64,000 nt of DNA from Verrucomicrobiia bacterium (GTDB lineage: Bacteria; Verrucomicrobiota; Verrucomicrobiia; Verrucomicrobiales; DEV007), in assembly GCA_030425385.1 (NCBI GenBank), contig JAUIAH010000003.1:300438-364437 (forward strand), given 5' to 3'. The position numbers were made by a program, and so were the translations under genes. This document shows, one piece after another, positions 8,825 through 17,925 of the stretch. Below the pieces are notes generated by a model, which saw nothing but the letters and a program-made list of their open reading frames with translations, was not told the DNA's origin and made no database searches. Within the stretch, counting starts at the first letter, position 1. Each line of letters opens with the position of its first letter.

Positions 8825-9889
8825 CTAGTTGCCTAAGGTCTCGTGAGCCTCCCGGACCAGCGTTACGGTTGTTTCCCAATCGATGCATTTGTCAGTGATC
8901 GATTGTCCATACGTGAGGGAGCCAAGAGGACCGTTTAGCGGCTGGTTCCCTTCCTCAAGATTGCTTTCGATCATGCCTGCAACAATGGCTTCGTTGCCGT
9001 TCGCTCGCTGGGCGATCACTTTGCGGAACACTTCTGGTTGTTGGCGGTGATCCTTGTTCGAATTGGCGTGGCTGGCATCGATCATGATCGCGCCTGGCAA
9101 CTTGGCTTCCGCCAGGCGGGCGGACGCTGCAGCCACTGAGCCTGGGTCGTAGTTGGGGCCGTCTGATCCTCCGCGTAAGATGATGTGACAGTGAGGATTC
9201 CCCTTCGTCGTGACGGAAGAGGCGATGCCGTCTCGGTTCACACCAAGAAACGTTTGTGGCTGAGTGGCGGCTTTGATGGCATTCACGGCGGCGGAGAGCG
9301 AGCCGGATGTCGCATTCTTGAATCCAAGTGGCATGGAGAGTCCGGAGGCCATCTGCCGATGGGTCTGGGATTCCGTGGTGCGAGCACCGATCGCAGACCA
9401 GCAGATGAGGTCAGCGATGTACTGGGGCGTGATGGGATCGAGGAGTTCGGTCGCTGTGGGAACGCCCAACTCAAGTACCTCGCAGAGGAACTTCCGCGCT
9501 TCCCGGAGACCAGACTCGATATCGCTCGAATCATCGAGGGTAGGATCCATGATGAGGCCTTTCCAACCGACCGTTGTCCGGGGCTTCTCGAAATAGACCC
9601 GCATCACCAAGAGAAGGCGGTCATTGACCTCTTCACTCAGCTTCGCTAAACGCTCTGCATACTCGCGTCCTGCCTTCACGTCGTGGATGGAACAAGGGCC
9701 GACGACGAGGAGGAAGCGCTTGTCGTTGCCACTCAAGATGGCCTGGATCGATTCCCGTGTCTGGAAGACGGTATCCGCGTGAGCCTCCGTGCGCGGGATT
9801 TCGTCAAAGTAGGCCGCTGGAGAAGGTAGCGGGGTGTTCTGCGCGATGTAGAGATCACTCACGCGGCGCTCAGAAGACGATTCGACCAT
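8825..9889 (-). CDS. aroG: 3-deoxy-7-phosphoheptulonate (DAHP) synthase, class I
   Basis: First enzyme of the shikimate pathway: PEP + erythrose 4-phosphate to DAHP. 354 residues, the length of AroF/G/H enzymes. Family segments: LLVVGPCSIHD, MRVYFEKPRTTVGWKGLI, GARTTESQTHRQMASGLSMP, IMIDASHANSNKDH and SLTYGQSITDKCIDWE. Which aromatic amino acid inhibits it cannot be decided by eye. Divergent from the zinc-ribbon gene, with a 148-base AT-rich gap (9890-10037) presumably holding both promoters. Confidence 0.95.
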   Translation of the reverse strand: MVESSSERRVSDLYIAQNTPLPSPAAYFDEIPRTEAHADTVFQTRESIQAILSGNDKRFLLVVGPCSIHDVKAGREYAERLAKLSEEVNDRLLLVMRVYFEKPRTTVGWKGLIMDPTLDDSSDIESGLREARKFLCEVLELGVPTATELLDPITPQYIADLICWSAIGARTTESQTHRQMASGLSMPLGFKNATSGSLSAAVNAIKAATQPQTFLGVNRDGIASSVTTKGNPHCHIILRGGSDGPNYDPGSVAAASARLAEAKLPGAIMIDASHANSNKDHRQQPEVFRKVIAQRANGNEAIVAGMIESNLEEGNQPLNGPLGSLTYGQSITDKCIDWETTVTLVREAHETLGN

Positions 9890-10037
9890 AGCGCATTGCT
9901 ATAGGTGCAGCGCTTGGCTTGGCAACGGAATATCATCTATGCAGCGATCGCCTTGCTTGACCGGAAAAGTTCACAATTATTCCCAAGGCATAATTCTCAG
10001 CTTGAATATGCTTTCAATAATTTCATAGGTTGTCGCC

Positions 10038-10442
10038 ATGTCGCCAAGTTTCCAATGTCCGAACTGTTCGCATGCGCTGACTATTCAGGAGCCATTAGAG
10101 GGTTCTGTTCGTGGTCCATGTCCGTCATGCGGTCGAACCATTGAGGTGACCTTGGATGAATCGTCAGTCATTCCGTCTCCGCGAGGGCGTCAAGTGGTGT
10201 CCTCCCCGCCGCCAGTGCGGCCGTCACCTCCGCGGGCTCGTTACTATCCCGTCGCTCGGTGGGAGAACATGGATCTGGGCGAGATCCCAGGGCGCCGCGG
10301 CACCGAACCCACATCGCTGGATCCGTCAGGAGCGGGGCGCGAAGAGATTCGGGCGGATGCGGTGCCTCAAGAGCGCCGCATCGGTCAGCTGCTGCCAAAG
10401 CGATTCCGTCGGCGAGGCGAGGGCTCGGTGAGTTCTCCGTGA
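10038..10442 (+). CDS. Small zinc-ribbon protein with disordered tail
   Basis: 134 residues. The N-terminus carries two CxxC knuckles, CPNC and CPSCG (residues about 7-10 and 28-32), the pattern of a treble-clef or rubredoxin-like zinc ribbon. The rest is Pro/Arg-rich and probably disordered. No catalytic domain is visible. Such proteins are common upstream of membrane or signalling genes in Verrucomicrobiota and Planctomycetota. It precedes the PIN/TRAM gene by 49 bases on the same strand. Function unknown. Confidence 0.7.
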   Translation: MSPSFQCPNCSHALTIQEPLEGSVRGPCPSCGRTIEVTLDESSVIPSPRGRQVVSSPPPVRPSPPRARYYPVARWENMDLGEIPGRRGTEPTSLDPSGAGREEIRADAVPQERRIGQLLPKRFRRRGEGSVSSP

Positions 10443-10491
10443 TCGCTTGCCACTTGCTTCGGGCGCTGATCGCCCGCAAGATCGGCCTTAG

Positions 10492-11523
10492 ATGAGCTTT
10501 CTCAAGCCGCCGAAGATCCTCCGTCTCGGTTTCATCGCGATAGCGGTGGGCCTAGGTGTCACGGCATCGATTGGTCTCACCACTTCTAAATGGCTCGGTG
10601 CACTTGGAGGTGGTGTCTTCGGACTCGCGGTGGTCTTGTTGGATGCTGCGCTCACCAATCTGACCTTTCGACAGTTTTCCAACGCCACCATGGGGTTGCT
10701 GGTGGGCTTCTTCTGTGGGTTGCTGATCAACGTCGTCCTTCGAGAGCTCTTTGCGCTGGTTGGCGTGACGCCCGAGCGCGATTTGATTCTTACGATCGTG
10801 GGAGTCGCCATCAATGTCGCGCTTGGCTATTGGGGCGTCTCGCTTGCGTTGCGCGCAAACCGACAGGAATTCTCCCTACTGATACCCTATGTGCGGTTCC
10901 GTCAGGATTCCGCTCAGGATTCGCCTCTGCTGGTTGATTCTAACATCATCATTGATGGGCGCGTGGCTCGAATTTGCGAGACAGGCTTCCTGAGTGGGGC
11001 GCTTGTGGTGCCAGAGTTTGTGTTAGAAGAATTGCAGTTACTGGCCGACTCTCCCGATCCTATCAAGCGTCAGCGGGGCAAACGGGGACTCGATTACTTG
11101 AGGGAAATGCAAGAATCTCCAAAGTTGGAAGTCACGATCCAGGCAGAGTTGCTCGATGATGAGCCGACGGATTCGAAACTCTTGCAAATGGCGAAACGGT
11201 TAGGTGCACGGCTTCTCACCAACGATCGCAATTTGGGCCGTGTAGCTGCTCTTCAGGGAGTGACGGTTCTCAATCTAGACGAACTCGCCGGCGCCATGCG
11301 GCCGACCCTTTCTCCAGGAGATCCGATGTCGGTGAAGCTCCTGAAGGAAGGTAAGGACAGCCATCAAGCGGTGGGTTACCTGGAAGATGGCACCATGATT
11401 GTGGTGAATCACGCCATTGAGCACCTTGGCAAGACCGTCGATATTGTCGTTGGCAGCCCGCTACAAACGAGTGCGGGCCGCCTGATCTTTGCTGAGCTCA
11501 GTGAGAATCCTACAGGTGGCTAA
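10492..11523 (+). CDS. PIN/TRAM-domain membrane protein (YacL-like)
   Basis: 343 residues: four predicted transmembrane helices in the first ~125 residues, then a PIN nuclease-like domain beginning LLVDSNIIIDGRVARICE and containing EFVLEELQLLADS and LLTNDRNLGRVA (acidic metal-binding residues retained), and a C-terminal TRAM-type RNA-binding beta domain (DGTMIVVNHAIEHLGKTVDI). The architecture matches YacL of Bacillus. The family is presumed to act on RNA at the membrane, but its substrate is not established. Confidence 0.88.
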   Translation: MSFLKPPKILRLGFIAIAVGLGVTASIGLTTSKWLGALGGGVFGLAVVLLDAALTNLTFRQFSNATMGLLVGFFCGLLINVVLRELFALVGVTPERDLILTIVGVAINVALGYWGVSLALRANRQEFSLLIPYVRFRQDSAQDSPLLVDSNIIIDGRVARICETGFLSGALVVPEFVLEELQLLADSPDPIKRQRGKRGLDYLREMQESPKLEVTIQAELLDDEPTDSKLLQMAKRLGARLLTNDRNLGRVAALQGVTVLNLDELAGAMRPTLSPGDPMSVKLLKEGKDSHQAVGYLEDGTMIVVNHAIEHLGKTVDIVVGSPLQTSAGRLIFAELSENPTGG

Positions 11524-11536
11524 CTAAAGGCGAATA

Positions 11537-12775
11537 TCAGAAGGCCATCGCCTTCATGCGAAGGCAAACTTCCTCGACGTTCTCGCGACTGTTGAACGCG
11601 GAGATTCGGAAATAGCCTTCACCGGCGGCTCCAAAGCCGGAGCCAGGCGTGATGACCACGCTCGCCTCTTCGAGCATCTTGTCGAACATGCCCCAGCTAT
11701 CGGTTCCGTCGGGACATCCGACCCAGATGTAAGGCGCATTGCGGCCCCCATGAACTTCGAGCCCGATTTCCTGACAGGTTTGCGAGAGCAGTTGAGCATT
11801 GCCCATGTAGTGGCTGATGAGCGCTTTCACCTGAGCTTGACCAGCTTCTGAGAAGATGGCTTCAGCGCCGCGTTGCACGGGATAACTAACGCTATTAAAC
11901 TTGGTGCACATGCGACGATTCCAAAGAGGATGAAGGGCTTGGTTCTCGCCACTTGCGGTGGAGCCGATCACGGTCTTAGGAACGACGGTGTAGCCACACC
12001 GGACTCCTGTGAATCCTCCGTTCTTCGAAAAGCTCCGGAACTCGATTGCACAGGTTTCGGCCCCAGGAATCTCATAGATGGAATGTGGGATCTCTGGATC
12101 GCTGATGAAGGCTTCGTATGCCGCATCGTAGAGAATCAGGGCGTTGCGTGCTTTCGCGTAGTCGACCCACGCCGTGAGCTGCTCCTTGGAGGCAGTCGCT
12201 CCCGTAGGATTATTCGGATAGCAGAGGTAGATCACATCCACGTCTTCATCTGGAATCGCAGGGACGAAAGCGTTCTCTGCCGTGCAGGGCAAGTAGACCA
12301 AGCCTTCGTAAGCCCCCTCTGCATTGGCATCCCCCGTGTTGCCGATCATGACGTTCGTGTCCACGTAGACAGGGTAGACGGGATCAGTGATCGCAACGCG
12401 ATTGCCCGGCCCAAGGATGTCGAGGAAATTGCCGGTATCGCACTTTGAGCCGTCTGAAACGAAGATCTCATCGTCGGCGATGGCCATCCCTTGCTTACGG
12501 TAGTTGTTCTCGGCGATGGCAGCCCGCAAGAAGTCGTAGCCTTGCTCCGGTCCGTAGCCACGGAAGGTATCGCGAACGCCAAGCTCGTCGATCGCCCGAT
12601 GCATCGCTTCCCGCGCCGCTTGGGGGAGCGGCTCCGTCACATCACCAATGCCACAGCGAATCAGTTTGGCCGCGGATTCAGGATGACTATCTGTGAACGC
12701 GCTCACACGACGTCCGATTTCTGGGAACAAATACCCAGCCTTCAGTTTCAGGTAGTGATCATTGATGCGAGCCAT
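11537..12775 (-). CDS. dapL: LL-diaminopimelate aminotransferase
   Basis: Converts tetrahydrodipicolinate directly to LL-2,6-diaminopimelate, the short lysine and peptidoglycan route known from Chlamydiae, Verrucomicrobia, plants and cyanobacteria. 412 residues from ATG 12775 ([20 protein letters not shown]), the usual start of the family; the frame extends 20 codons further up without family similarity. PLP lysine is Lys251 in [23 protein letters not shown] and the N-terminal [10 protein letters not shown] are also present. Convergent with the PIN/TRAM gene (13-base gap). This enzyme supports the PVC assignment. Confidence 0.93.
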   Translation of the reverse strand: MARINDHYLKLKAGYLFPEIGRRVSAFTDSHPESAAKLIRCGIGDVTEPLPQAAREAMHRAIDELGVRDTFRGYGPEQGYDFLRAAIAENNYRKQGMAIADDEIFVSDGSKCDTGNFLDILGPGNRVAITDPVYPVYVDTNVMIGNTGDANAEGAYEGLVYLPCTAENAFVPAIPDEDVDVIYLCYPNNPTGATASKEQLTAWVDYAKARNALILYDAAYEAFISDPEIPHSIYEIPGAETCAIEFRSFSKNGGFTGVRCGYTVVPKTVIGSTASGENQALHPLWNRRMCTKFNSVSYPVQRGAEAIFSEAGQAQVKALISHYMGNAQLLSQTCQEIGLEVHGGRNAPYIWVGCPDGTDSWGMFDKMLEEASVVITPGSGFGAAGEGYFRISAFNSRENVEEVCLRMKAMAF

Positions 12776-12833
12776 GGCGTATCCATGGAAGCAGTCCTGG
12801 CTCTGGACAAGAATCTTTCGCCTCGCTGAGCAC

Positions 12834-12866
12834 AAAAAAAACGGGTGCCCTGAGACAGGGCACCCG
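12834..12866 (-). terminator. Rho-independent terminator of the PEP-CTERM gene
   Basis: An 11-base perfect stem, CGGGTGCCCTG (12842-12852) with CAGGGCACCCG (12856-12866), has a 3-base loop. On the minus strand it is followed by eight T (12834-12841 read as A on the plus strand). It lies 23 bases past the stop of the PEP-CTERM gene. Confidence 0.9.
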
Positions 12867-12889
12867 CTAGAAATCCGTAACTGGAAGAC

Positions 12890-13528
12890 TTAGCGGCGAC
12901 GACGCGCAGCCAAGAATGTGAGCCCGAGAAGGCCAAGGAATGACGTGGAAGGCTCCGGGATGGGAGTAGTTCCCACTGAGAATGCAAAGTAACCATTGCC
13001 TGCACCTCCTTGCTCGCCCGCGGTAGATGCTTGAATCACCACCGTGTTGTCAGCGGCCGGAGAAACCTGAACATTGAAGATGTTCGCCGGAAGATAAGCC
13101 TGCGTGTTCTGGATCTGCCCTGGGGCACCATCAATGAATTGCGAACCAGATGCAGAGGTCACAGTCACGCCTTCATTTCCCCCGATGGTGTTGTTATCCA
13201 GATCGATGAAGCCGATGAAGACCGAACTTTCGGAGACATTTGTGAAGTCCAGTGTAACGGTATCGCCTGGGCCCACCGCTAGGTGCCCGTTGGGGAAGCT
13301 AGCAACTGGGAGAGACATGCCGCGTCCCGCTTCACGGGAGTGGCCGCTACCCTCGGAAGTGCCAGGGTCATTCACATTGGAGTATGTGATCGTGAGTCCG
13401 ACGATGCCAGAGTTGTCAACGTAGGTCGGGAAGGATCCTCCCAAGTTGGCAATATCCAGAGTGGCCGCGAATGAAGTCATCGCGGATAGCCCAAGGGCTG
13501 CGAGGGTTAAGGAAATCTTGTGTTTCAT
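12890..13528 (-). CDS. PEP-CTERM sorting domain protein
   Basis: 212 residues: a signal peptide (MKHKISLTLAALGLSAMTSFA), a beta-rich secreted region poor in cysteine, and a C-terminal sorting signal consisting of IPEPS, a hydrophobic helix (FLGLLGLTFLAA) and an RRRR tail. PEP-CTERM proteins are cut by an exosortase and are thought to be attached to exopolysaccharide or the outer surface. No exosortase gene is in the window. The ATG at 13528 is chosen because it gives a clean signal peptide; an ATG four codons upstream (MYQP) is also possible. Confidence 0.85.
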   Translation of the reverse strand: MKHKISLTLAALGLSAMTSFAATLDIANLGGSFPTYVDNSGIVGLTITYSNVNDPGTSEGSGHSREAGRGMSLPVASFPNGHLAVGPGDTVTLDFTNVSESSVFIGFIDLDNNTIGGNEGVTVTSASGSQFIDGAPGQIQNTQAYLPANIFNVQVSPAADNTVVIQASTAGEQGGAGNGYFAFSVGTTPIPEPSTSFLGLLGLTFLAARRRR

Positions 13529-13601
13529 AGGCTGATACATCCTAAGTAGAAGATGCAGGGTTCCCCTCGGCTCGTCAATGACTAAATACATGGGTTGCTA
13601 A

Positions 13602-15263
13602 TTATTCTTCCTGAGAACTGCCGTCGCCACTTGCATCTCCAATGACCCAGTTCGGGGACACGAAGCGGACAATCTTCAGTTGAATGACATAAGGATTGTC
13701 TCCCGATTCTTCCGGTATTTCCACTTCTAGCGTCATGGGTGCCCACTGCTCTTCCCGCAGCCAATTGGCCGAAAAGTCGTTGGGGTCCTTCGGTCCCTGC
13801 CTCGCCCCTCGACGCCTTTCCCAAAGCTTAAGCACGGCATCGATCTCATGCTCGATGGGGGTTTGGCGCATGACGTAGCCGAAAGCAGAGGCCCGCTTTT
13901 CCAAATCATAGAGGCGAACGCAGAGGTATTGGTTGGCGCTGGCGAATCCGTGCGAGAAGTAGTCGTCCCGAGATGCGTAGAGTCGGTAGATTCTCCGATC
14001 TCCAGGGCGACGCCGTTCGAGGAAGACCGTCCAATCGAGGTCTACGTAGTCGACGAGGGCTTCCCAATCGATCACGTAGAATGGGCCCTCCGCGGGGAAG
14101 CGAACGACTGGGATGGTGACGACCGAGTCATCCTGGAGGAGACAGTGGAAATCAAAGCCATCGCCGCCTTCGATCTCATTGTAGACACGGCTCAGAATCT
14201 TTTCCAGGGGCGCGAGAGTAGGAGCATTTGGGCGGCTATAGAAGCGCTCCATGCGAGGCTTGGCTTCATCCGGTTTCCTTACGAAAGGCAGTTTCTCTTC
14301 CCAAGTCGGAGCAGCAAGAAAGTCTTCCAAGGTCTTCTGAGCTTCCTCCAAACCCACGGCTACAAGGCCTTCCGCCTCGCGATCCGTCAGATCTTCTCCG
14401 TCTTTGGCCGCCCGCATGCTAATAATGGCTGTGCGCACGCCGAGGACGATCAATGCTGCCGCGAGCACGACCAAGAAGGCGAGGAGGAGATAGACCGGGA
14501 AGTTGAATCGGCGCGTGGAGGCAGTTTCCTCAAGAGCCTTCTCTGTGGTGAGATCCCAGAGCGCTTGTTCCTCCTCTTCCTTCAATTCTTGGCGAACCTC
14601 CCATTCTTGACGGCGCTTCCGCCGATCCATGACCAGTTCAGAATGGTCCATTCCCGGCGCGTAGGGGGCATCCGGCAGAGGATTCTCCATATCGAGGTCA
14701 TCGATGGAGAGGGACAAGTCTCCTTCTTCCTCAGGGGAAATTATCTCTTCCACCGCAGGGGCTGGTGTTGCCCTAGTTTCGGATGGCGATTCTGATTTCT
14801 TGGCGCGCGATCTCGCTTTCCGCTCTTCTCGAGCGCGCCGCTTCTCTTCCCGGCGCGAAGGGCGTTTGGGGGCGTCAGCACGTGGACGACTCTTGGCGGC
14901 GGGTCGGTTGGGAAGAAGGGCTAGTGGAGGCATGGTTGCCTCTGGTTCCGCGGATTCACCGGGATCGGCATCGGAAACCTCGGGATTGAGGTCAAATAAG
15001 ACCCCTTCCTCAGGGATCGATTGGCTAGGATCCACCTGCGTTCCCAAATCCTTGCTGAGGGGCTCCGGCGCCGCTCGCGGTGTCGACAGATGGGTCTGCG
15101 AGCGCGTGGTATTTGCCTCGTCTTCCAGTTCACCGATCTCAGAAAGATCTCCTTCAGGCTCGTCTGCAACCTCCTGAAGCGATTCCATCTTTGCCTCAAG
15201 ATCCGCCAAAACTGACCGGAGTTCTTCGAGATCGTCTGTTTCGGAAGGAGGTTTATCGGACAT
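13602..15263 (-). CDS. Large single-pass membrane protein of unknown function
   Basis: Not recognised. 553 residues from ATG 15263. The first ~250 residues are charged, low-complexity and probably disordered and cytoplasmic: acidic segments alternate with an Arg/Lys block (SRREEKRRAREERKARSRAK) and a short coiled-coil-like segment near the start. One transmembrane helix follows (YLLLAFLVVLAAALIVLGV). The remaining ~270 residues form a compact extracytoplasmic domain (VIDWEALVDYVDLDWTVF, DDYFSHGFASANQYLCVRLY) with no motif I can name. The layout suggests a scaffold or sensor. It lies upstream of the PEP-CTERM gene on the same strand. Confidence 0.75.
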   Translation of the reverse strand: MSDKPPSETDDLEELRSVLADLEAKMESLQEVADEPEGDLSEIGELEDEANTTRSQTHLSTPRAAPEPLSKDLGTQVDPSQSIPEEGVLFDLNPEVSDADPGESAEPEATMPPLALLPNRPAAKSRPRADAPKRPSRREEKRRAREERKARSRAKKSESPSETRATPAPAVEEIISPEEEGDLSLSIDDLDMENPLPDAPYAPGMDHSELVMDRRKRRQEWEVRQELKEEEEQALWDLTTEKALEETASTRRFNFPVYLLLAFLVVLAAALIVLGVRTAIISMRAAKDGEDLTDREAEGLVAVGLEEAQKTLEDFLAAPTWEEKLPFVRKPDEAKPRMERFYSRPNAPTLAPLEKILSRVYNEIEGGDGFDFHCLLQDDSVVTIPVVRFPAEGPFYVIDWEALVDYVDLDWTVFLERRRPGDRRIYRLYASRDDYFSHGFASANQYLCVRLYDLEKRASAFGYVMRQTPIEHEIDAVLKLWERRRGARQGPKDPNDFSANWLREEQWAPMTLEVEIPEESGDNPYVIQLKIVRFVSPNWVIGDASGDGSSQEE

Positions 15264-15396
15264 CGAACACGGGGTGAGGGCACCGAGTCCCTCCAATCTG
15301 GTTGATCCTTAGACGTTCGTTGATCCCGGGAGAGAAGCAAGTTCCACTCTTTGAGAATCATCTCTCAAAGGAGAGGAATCTCGCTGATTTGGGGCG

Positions 15397-17280
15397 ATGG
15401 ATCCCTTGAATAGAGGGGGTTTCTCGCTATGGAAGCCCAAGGTCATGGCAGACAAGGACGAAGATTCCCCTAATCCTAAGAAAAGTTTCTACTTCGCTTT
15501 CTGGATTGTTGGGTTGTTGATCCCTCTCGGAGCGGTGCTCCTGTGGGATAACATGCCCCGTTACAAGGCCGTGCGCCAATTGCGGGAAGCTGGAATTGAG
15601 CAAGTTCCTGCGAGCGTCCACAAAGCGGTGGAGACCAAGGATCTAGGCACCCTCCAATTGCTCCACACGGCCCAGGTGCCTTTCAATGTTCTCAACGACG
15701 ATGGCCAGACGCCGCTCATTGCCTCCATTCAGTCGAAGGCTGAGCCAGTCACGTCGTTCCTCACGGACCAGGCGAATCTCAATTGCGACCAACCCGACGA
15801 AGAAGGCGTCGCTCCTCTTGCCCATGCGATCATGGTGGGGAACCTGGATGTGGTGAAGAAGCTATTGCTTCGGATCCAGGATCCTAATGTCACCGTTTCT
15901 GATGATACCCCTACCCATGCGCTTTTAAAAGCGACGCAAGAAAGGGATGGCACGCTGCTCCGGTTGCTGCTCACGCACCCTAACATCGATGTGAACGTCC
16001 AAGATGATGCGGGTAACACACCACTTCATCATGCCATCCAGCAAGAGGATATGATCATGGTAGAGGCTTTGTTGGATGGTCGGCAGCAGCCTGATCCCAA
16101 TGTCGCCAATGCGGATGGGTCGACACCTCTTGATCTGGCGATTGCTGATAGGCGTTCCGAAGCAGTTCGGCTTTTGTTAGATCATGGTGCAGAGCCTCCA
16201 GAGGCAAAGCATGGGGAATATTTGCTAACGGCGATCGACCAGGGCGATGCCGAAATGGTCCGTTATCTTGTGGCTCACGGGGTCAATCCAGATAGCAACC
16301 ATCCTGATCTTCCTATGAGTTTGTTGAATTACGCCATGGATCATTCGGAGATCGGCTCTGTGATTGAACTGTTAGAGGCTGGGGCCCGGCCGCAGGGAAC
16401 GTTGCGGCAAGCCGTGCAATGTGGTGAAGGCATTGGCGCCCAGATGATTGCTGCCCACTTTGACAATCACGACCAGAAATGGGCTAACAACGAAGGTCTG
16501 CTGGAACTGGCGATCTTTAGCGGAAGCCCGGACTGTATTGATCTCTTATTAGATCACGGTACAGATCCCAATCAGCTCACGTCCATCCAGCAGAACGTGC
16601 TCGCTCTGGCCTTGGCGGCACGGCAGGATCGCGTTGCCGAGCGGTTGTTGGAAATGGGTGCTGATCCTAACGTTCGCCTGCAGCACCCAGTGACCAAGGA
16701 GTTTCTGGCGTTCTTCGAAGGGGATGCCAAGACACTCTATTATTTGAAGCGCGATCGGGAAATCACACCCCTTATGCTAGCGGCGCTCACAGAGCAGGAG
16801 GAGGCAGTGGGTCACCTCATCGAACACGGAGCGCATCGCAATGCCTACACAGAACGGTATAAACGTTATGCTGTAGCCTTCGCTGCCGAGCGGCACAACG
16901 TGCCTATCATGCAAATGGTGCTTGGTCGGGAAGCTGGTGACCTGTCGCGGAAGGTGATCGTGTCTCTCAAAACGCAGCGCGCCACCCTCTATAAGGATGG
17001 TAAGGCTGTGAACAACTCTCGCGTGTCAACTGGCAAGCGGGGCAGCCGCACGCCTCGTGGGACGTATGTCATCACAAACAAGCATCGTCACCACAACTCG
17101 TCCATCTACGGATCGTCGATGCCCTTCTTCATGCGGCTGAGCTGTGGCGACTTCGGACTGCACTACTCTCCCAGCGTTCCCAGTTATCCAGCTTCACACG
17201 GATGCATCCGCATGCCCTGGAGCAAGGCTCAGCAGTTTTATGGGACGATGCAAGTGGGGGATGTGGTCGTGATCGAGTAG
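15397..17280 (+). CDS. Ankyrin-repeat L,D-transpeptidase (YkuD domain)
   Basis: 627 residues: a membrane anchor near the N-terminus (FAFWIVGLLIPLGAVLLW), about ten ankyrin-type repeats over residues ~80-500 (NDDGQTPLIASIQ, DDAGNTPLHHAIQ, NADGSTPLDLAIADRRS), then a C-terminal YkuD L,D-transpeptidase domain with STGKRGSRTPRGTYVI and the catalytic signature: His589, His601, Gly602, Cys603 and Arg605 in ASHGCIRM. Such enzymes make 3-3 peptidoglycan cross-links or attach lipoproteins. Ankyrin repeats on the exported side would give a protein-binding arm. ATG 15397 is taken; an in-frame ATG at 15445 (MADKDEDS) could be the true start. Confidence 0.88.
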   Translation: MDPLNRGGFSLWKPKVMADKDEDSPNPKKSFYFAFWIVGLLIPLGAVLLWDNMPRYKAVRQLREAGIEQVPASVHKAVETKDLGTLQLLHTAQVPFNVLNDDGQTPLIASIQSKAEPVTSFLTDQANLNCDQPDEEGVAPLAHAIMVGNLDVVKKLLLRIQDPNVTVSDDTPTHALLKATQERDGTLLRLLLTHPNIDVNVQDDAGNTPLHHAIQQEDMIMVEALLDGRQQPDPNVANADGSTPLDLAIADRRSEAVRLLLDHGAEPPEAKHGEYLLTAIDQGDAEMVRYLVAHGVNPDSNHPDLPMSLLNYAMDHSEIGSVIELLEAGARPQGTLRQAVQCGEGIGAQMIAAHFDNHDQKWANNEGLLELAIFSGSPDCIDLLLDHGTDPNQLTSIQQNVLALALAARQDRVAERLLEMGADPNVRLQHPVTKEFLAFFEGDAKTLYYLKRDREITPLMLAALTEQEEAVGHLIEHGAHRNAYTERYKRYAVAFAAERHNVPIMQMVLGREAGDLSRKVIVSLKTQRATLYKDGKAVNNSRVSTGKRGSRTPRGTYVITNKHRHHNSSIYGSSMPFFMRLSCGDFGLHYSPSVPSYPASHGCIRMPWSKAQQFYGTMQVGDVVVIE

Positions 17281-17289
17281 CGATGCTAC

Positions 17290-17925
17290 TCACTTACGCT
17301 TCTTCTTGGCAGCCTTCCTCTTACGCTTCGGTCCTGCCTTCTTCGCCGTTGAGGATGCCTTCTTGGAGACTTTCTTCTTAGCGGCCGTCTTCTTGCCCTT
17401 TGCCTTGGCGGCCTTCTTCTTCGCGAGAGCTTTCTTGAGATCTGGCCAATACTCCTTGGCGACAATGTAGCCCACACAATTAGCGCTCCCGCACCGGCAG
17501 GGATGATCTTCGTAGTGGTCTAGGTCAAAGCCATAATCGAAAGTCAGTTCCTCTCCCTTGGGGATGTCCCTGAGAGCCACAATCCAGATCTCATCGTCAA
17601 TGATCTGGGCTTCGCAATTGGGTTCGCAGCTGTGGTTGATCAGCTTGGCTGTGTTATGGGGCACATTGCCATCGACGTCCCAATCATCATCCAGGATGAA
17701 CATGTAGACGGAAGCGTCGCCCGTTCCCTCCCTCTCTTCGGCGAGGGCGATGGCCCGCTCATCCCCTTCCTTCTTACTTATCTTCTCACCCACATACTGG
17801 ATGATCTCCTGGTCGCAGGGAATCTTCTTGGTGGCGAAGAGTCCCTGTTGATGGATCGCCGAGCCTTGAGGCTTGCAGTAAGGCGACGTGACCGGCTTCG
17901 GTGCGCGTTTCTTCGGATTCGGCAT
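17290..17925 (-). CDS. SET-domain lysine methyltransferase with histone-H1-like C-terminal tail
   Basis: 211 residues. Residues ~15-150 form a SET domain: the start SAIHQQGLFATKKIPCDQEI, the cofactor/pseudoknot motif LINHSCEPNC, FDYGFDLDHY and a post-SET zinc cluster PCRCGSANCVGYI. The last ~55 residues are almost only Lys, Ala, Arg, Ser and Thr (KKKAAKAKGKKTAAKKK), like bacterial or eukaryotic H1-type tails. SET proteins methylate lysines; in bacteria the targets are ribosomal or histone-like proteins, or unknown. The basic tail suggests DNA or nucleic acid binding. The substrate is not inferable. Confidence 0.88.
   Translation of the reverse strand: MPNPKKRAPKPVTSPYCKPQGSAIHQQGLFATKKIPCDQEIIQYVGEKISKKEGDERAIALAEEREGTGDASVYMFILDDDWDVDGNVPHNTAKLINHSCEPNCEAQIIDDEIWIVALRDIPKGEELTFDYGFDLDHYEDHPCRCGSANCVGYIVAKEYWPDLKKALAKKKAAKAKGKKTAAKKKVSKKASSTAKKAGPKRKRKAAKKKRK

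Noticed and set aside
13848..14795. 315-codon plus-strand frame over the large membrane protein gene
   Set aside because: It is a shadow of the minus-strand gene at 13602-15263, which has a transmembrane helix, ordered and disordered regions, and a plausible start.
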